From Streptomyces sp. NBC_00250 (GTDB taxonomy: Bacteria > Actinomycetota > Actinomycetes > Streptomycetales > Streptomycetaceae): a DNA stretch of 64,000 nt. The stretch covers positions 8,108,001 through 8,172,000 of the forward strand of contig NZ_CP108088.1 in NCBI RefSeq assembly GCF_036192275.1, read 5' to 3'. The position numbers were made by a program, and so were the translations under genes. Below the pieces are notes generated by a model. The model did no database searches. It worked only from the letters and a program-made list of their open reading frames with translations, and was not told the DNA's origin. This document shows, in pieces, positions 60,729 through 64,000 of the stretch (position 1 is the stretch's first letter; the number at the start of each line of letters is the position of its first letter).

Positions 60729-63700
60729 ATGTCGCTGCGCCAGCCGAACCGGCCGTTCACAGCGACCGGGTCACTGCGCCGATGGACCCTGGTGTACCTC
60801 GTGATCGTGGCCGGGCTGACGGCCGCCTACCTGCAGTTCCCCGAGCGGCACACCGTGCTGTGGGCACTCATCGGCCTCGGCGGCGTCGGCGCCATCCTCG
60901 TCGGCGTCCACCTCCACAAGCCGTCCCGGCGCTGGCCCTGGCTCGTGCTGGCCGCCGCCAACCTCGCCTTCGTGGGCGGCGACACGGCGTACAACGCGCT
61001 GGAGGCCTTCTTCGGCCAGACCAGGCCGTTCCCGTCCGTCGCCGACGCCCTGTACCTGGTCACCTACCCACTGTTCGCCGTCGGCCTGTTCGGCTTCATC
61101 CGCTACCGGGCCGTGGGTCGCGACCTCGGCGTCGTCCTCGACGCGCTGATACTCACCTCGGGCCTCGCCCTGCTCTCCTGGGTCAACCTCATCACCCCGC
61201 TGGCCAGGAGCGAGGAGATGAGCTGGACCGAGAAGGCCATCTCCATCGCGTACCCCCTCGGCGACGTGCTGATGCTCGCGATGCTCGCCCGGCTCCTCGT
61301 CCCCGGCGGCCTCAGATCCCGGTCCGTGCAGCTCCTCACCCTCGGCACCTGCGGCATCCTCGCCTCCGACGTCATCTACGGCACCCTCCAGCTCAGGGGC
61401 ACCTGGCAGGTCGGCACCCCTTGGGACCTCGGCTGGGTCGTCTTCTTCACCGCCTGGGGGCTCGCCGCCCTCCACCCCTCGATGACCGGCCTCACCGAGC
61501 GCGCCCCCGAACCCGCGCCGCACGTGGCCGAGCGCCGCCTCGCCCTGCTCGCGGGTGCCTCGCTCGTCGCGCCCGCCCTGCTCCTCTTCCAGTCGCTGCG
61601 CCACGACCGGGACCAGGACATCGCCGTCATCGCGATCTTCTCGGCCCTGATGTTCCTGCTGGTCCTCGCCCGGCTCTGGGGCATGATGAACGACCACGGC
61701 AAGGCCGAGGCGCGCGAACGCAGCCTCCGGATGGCCGCCGCCTCCCTCGTCGCCGCGCTGAGCCCGCGCGAGGTCGCCGGCGCGGTGGAGACGGCGTCCG
61801 CGACCCTCTTCGGCCCCGGCACCGGGCACCGGGTCCTCCTGCTCACCCGGGACCGCAGCGGCGGCCTGAGCGGGGTGACCACCGCGAGCCACCCCTGGAG
61901 CTGCCGTACGGACGAGCTGACCCGCTCCCGGAGGACCGGGGCGACACCCGGTACGTCGACGGGGCCGAGCGGACCCCCGAGCGAATCGACCGGACCGACC
62001 GGGTCGACGACCGGACCAACCGGATCAACCAGATCAACCGGATCGATCGGATCAACGGGATCGATCGGATCGGCCGGATCTGCCCAGCCGACCACTTCCG
62101 CCGGTTCGGCCGGGCCGGACGCGCCGACCGGGCAGCCGGCCACCGAGCAGGGCCGCCCCCCGAACCGGTCGGCCCGTCCGTTCGCCGACCCGCCCCGGCA
62201 CACCGCCGAACCGCCGCCGCCGCAGCCCGCCGCGACGCCCTGGCCCGAGAGCGTCTCCGACGGCACCCGGCTCATCCCCGTGACCCGGCTCGACCCGGCC
62301 GTCGCCGCGGAACTCGCCCCCGAGCCCTTCGCCCTGCTCTGCCCCCTGGAACTCCAAGCCCCGGCGGGATCCGAACCGCTGCTCGGCGTCCTGCTCCTGG
62401 CCGGCCCGGAGAAGAAGCTCGCCGAGATCTCCGGCCCCGCCCAGTCCCTCGCCTCCCAGGCGGCCCTCGCCCTCGAACGCTTCGCCCTCAGCGAGGAGGT
62501 CAACCGCCGCACCAGCGAGGCCTACTTCCGCACCCTCGTGCACAACACCTCGGACGTCATCCTCATCGTCGACGACGACGACACCGTGCGGTACGCCAGC
62601 CCCTCCGCCGAGTCCATGTTCGGCCGCTCCCTGCTCCCCGGCACCCCCCTCACCGACCTCATCTCCCCCGGGGACACGGCCGCCGCCCTGCGCGTCCTCT
62701 CCGACGCGCGCACCCGCGCCGTCGTCGACGCCCGCGACGACTGGAAACTGCTCCACGGCGGCTCCACCGACCTGGAGGTCGAGGTCCGCTGCAGCAACCT
62801 GCGCGACGAGCACACCGTGCACGGCCTCGTCCTCACCCTCCGGGACGTCACGGAGCAGCGGAAACTGGAACGCGAGCTGACCCACCGGGCCTTCCACGAC
62901 TCGCTCACCGGTCTCCCCAACCGCGTCCTGCTCCTCGAACGGGTCGAGCGGGCCCTGCTCAGGGGCCGCCGCGAATCCACCCTGACCTGCATGCTCTTCG
63001 TCGACCTCGACGACTTCAAGGTCGTCAACGACACCATGGGGCACTCCGTCGGCGACGAACTCCTCGTCGCCGTCGCCCGCCGCCTCACCTCCGTCCTGCG
63101 GCTCACCGACACCGCGGCCCGGCTCGGCGGGGACGAGTTCGCCGTCCTCATCGAGGGCGCGCGGGAACCCCGCGACGCCGAGACCCTCGCGGCGGAGATC
63201 GTGCACACCCTGAGCCAGCCCTTCCACCTCACCGACGGAGCGGTCTCCGTGTCGACCAGCGTCGGCGTCGCGACCGTCCTCGACAGCGCCCACGCCGAGG
63301 AACTCCTCGGCCACGCCGACCTCGCCCTGTACGCGGCCAAGGCGGCCGGAAAGAAGCGCTGGCGGCTCTTCCACCCCGAGTTCCACTCCCGGCTCGTCGC
63401 CCGGCACGAACTCCAGGCGGGCATGGACACGGCCATCGCCGACCACGCGTTCGCCCTGCGCTACCAGCCGATCGTCGAGGTGCGTGACGGCGCCCCGGCC
63501 GGCCTCGAAGCGCTCATCCGCTGGCCGCACGCCCGCCGCGGCATGGTCCCGCCGGACCAGTTCATCGCCCTGGCCGAGGAGAGCGGCCACATCATGCCGC
63601 TCGGCGCCTGGGTCCTCGAACACGCCGCGCTCGACATCGCCCGCTGGCAGCGCGCCCGCCCCCGCAAGTCCCCGCTGTACGCCAGCGTCAACGTCTCCGC

Positions 63701-64000
63701 CCGCCAGTTCCGCGACCCGGGATTCCTCGAAGGAGTACGCCGCACCCTGCACTCCTCAGGACTCGCGCCCGGCTCCCTCGTCCTGGAGCTGACCGAGACC
63801 GTCCTGATGCGCAGGGACGCCCAGATCAGGACCACCATGGCCGCCCTCAAGGACCTGGGCGTCTCCATCGCCATCGACGACTTCGGCACCGGCTTCTCCT
63901 CGCTCAGCTACCTGCGCGAGTTCCCCATCGACGTCCTCAAGGTCGACAAGTCGTTCATCGACAACATCACCACCGACCCGCAGCAGGTGGCGCTGGTGGA
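60729..64000 (+). CDS. Membrane GGDEF-EAL c-di-GMP protein (3' end outside window)
   Basis: An open frame from ATG 60729 to the right edge, 1090 codons without a stop. Multi-spanning membrane sensor (about 18-305, roughly nine helices), a GAF-like domain split by a Ser/Thr/Gly/Pro-rich insert (about 400-505), a PAS domain (about 595-705: YFRTLVHNTSDVILIVDDDD), GGDEF domain with intact RLGGDEFAVL (800-804), and EAL domain with LEALIRW (927-929), NVSARQF, LELTETVLM, IDDFGTGFSSLSYLRE and LKVDKSFI. All catalytic signatures seen suggest both diguanylate cyclase and phosphodiesterase competence. C-di-GMP controls development through BldD in streptomycetes. Confidence 0.93.
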   Translation, partial: MSLRQPNRPFTATGSLRRWTLVYLVIVAGLTAAYLQFPERHTVLWALIGLGGVGAILVGVHLHKPSRRWPWLVLAAANLAFVGGDTAYNALEAFFGQTRPFPSVADALYLVTYPLFAVGLFGFIRYRAVGRDLGVVLDALILTSGLALLSWVNLITPLARSEEMSWTEKAISIAYPLGDVLMLAMLARLLVPGGLRSRSVQLLTLGTCGILASDVIYGTLQLRGTWQVGTPWDLGWVVFFTAWGLAALHPSMTGLTERAPEPAPHVAERRLALLAGASLVAPALLLFQSLRHDRDQDIAVIAIFSALMFLLVLARLWGMMNDHGKAEARERSLRMAAASLVAALSPREVAGAVETASATLFGPGTGHRVLLLTRDRSGGLSGVTTASHPWSCRTDELTRSRRTGATPGTSTGPSGPPSESTGPTGSTTGPTGSTRSTGSIGSTGSIGSAGSAQPTTSAGSAGPDAPTGQPATEQGRPPNRSARPFADPPRHTAEPPPPQPAATPWPESVSDGTRLIPVTRLDPAVAAELAPEPFALLCPLELQAPAGSEPLLGVLLLAGPEKKLAEISGPAQSLASQAALALERFALSEEVNRRTSEAYFRTLVHNTSDVILIVDDDDTVRYASPSAESMFGRSLLPGTPLTDLISPGDTAAALRVLSDARTRAVVDARDDWKLLHGGSTDLEVEVRCSNLRDEHTVHGLVLTLRDVTEQRKLERELTHRAFHDSLTGLPNRVLLLERVERALLRGRRESTLTCMLFVDLDDFKVVNDTMGHSVGDELLVAVARRLTSVLRLTDTAARLGGDEFAVLIEGAREPRDAETLAAEIVHTLSQPFHLTDGAVSVSTSVGVATVLDSAHAEELLGHADLALYAAKAAGKKRWRLFHPEFHSRLVARHELQAGMDTAIADHAFALRYQPIVEVRDGAPAGLEALIRWPHARRGMVPPDQFIALAEESGHIMPLGAWVLEHAALDIARWQRARPRKSPLYASVNVSARQFRDPGFLEGVRRTLHSSGLAPGSLVLELTETVLMRRDAQIRTTMAALKDLGVSIAIDDFGTGFSSLSYLREFPIDVLKVDKSFIDNITTDPQQVALV
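61976..62084. repeat. 9-bp (GATCRACCG-like) repeats in the c-di-GMP gene
   Basis: Many tandem ATCGACCGG/ATCAACCGG-type units encode the STGSTG/GSIGS stretch inserted in the GAF-like domain. The 9-bp period keeps the frame; length is likely to vary between strains. Confidence 0.75.

Noticed and set aside
61976..62084. Possible frameshift or CRISPR-like array in the c-di-GMP gene
   Set aside because: The frame is continuous through the repeats, and 9-bp units without spacers are not CRISPR. The linker is simply repeat-expanded coding sequence.
60782..63487. A 901-codon plus-strand frame rich in Arg and Pro
   Set aside because: It is an alternate frame of the GGDEF-EAL gene, which carries all domain signatures in its own frame; the composition is typical of GC-rich shadow frames.

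Overview
The window looks like a piece of a Streptomyces chromosome (or a very close relative). GC content is very high throughout with strong third-position bias, and GTG and TTG starts and overlapping stop/start codons are common. Actinomycete hallmarks include a streptogrisin-type protease, an AfsR/SARP regulator, a rifampicin monooxygenase preceded by a rifamycin-associated element, SigB/F/G-type sigma regulation with anti-sigma ATPases, and a long GAPDH. Nothing suggests a prophage, an intact insertion sequence, a CRISPR array or a biosynthetic megacluster; it reads as core to semi-core chromosome. Product names rest on motif recognition, without database searches.

Layout. 0-8 kb: a MuiA/DUF4139 gene cut by the left edge, a glutamate-cysteine ligase-like enzyme, an MHS-type transporter, a secreted CBM2-metalloprotease, an Lrp/LysE divergent pair, a deleted thioesterase remnant and a streptogrisin-like serine protease. 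8.6-15.8 kb: a beta-lactamase-fold hydrolase, GH15 glycosidase, ZapE ATPase, a PadR/acyl-CoA dehydrogenase pair and a 51-residue membrane protein. 16-23 kb: DUF2278, tRNA-Leu(GAG), and a GntR-controlled ABC importer with a HAD phosphatase (phosphonate-type organisation). 23-28 kb: TioE-like regulator and erythromycin-esterase-like enzyme, a peptidase-like gene frameshifted by a 7-bp repeat, an unknown protein, and a two-gene HEAT-repeat/MerR operon. 28-32 kb: Sfp-type phosphopantetheinyl transferase, Rox with its RAE, and an amidase.

33.5-36.7 kb holds five genes of a sigma-factor partner-switching set: two STAS proteins, two HATPase anti-sigma-like proteins and one SigB/F/G sigma factor. 37.2-44 kb pairs an AfsQ/Cse-like response regulator, histidine kinase and lipoprotein operon with a divergent lipoprotein, adaptor, MacB-like ATPase and permease operon, probably an envelope-stress sensing and export module. 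44-51 kb: MazG-like pyrophosphohydrolase with a one-chain ABC exporter, a DEAD-box helicase downstream of a cold-shock protein, DUF817 and GAPDH. 51-64 kb: AfsR-type regulator, GNAT, a second beta-lactamase-fold hydrolase, a VanW protein, IclR, an ABM monooxygenase, a LacI regulator, and a GGDEF-EAL membrane protein cut by the right edge.

Most genes are single transcription units or two- to five-gene operons with translational coupling. Several regulators have convincing palindromic operators at their own start (Lrp, PadR, TioE-like, MerR, winged-helix), and a number of transcripts look leaderless. The observations most worth following up are the 7-bp repeat frameshift near 25.13 kb, the partner-switching island with a Ser-to-Cys STAS, the CBM2-metzincin fusion, the MerR/HEAT operon, the terminator-like hairpin in the cold-shock leader, and the repeat-expanded linker inside the GGDEF-EAL protein.
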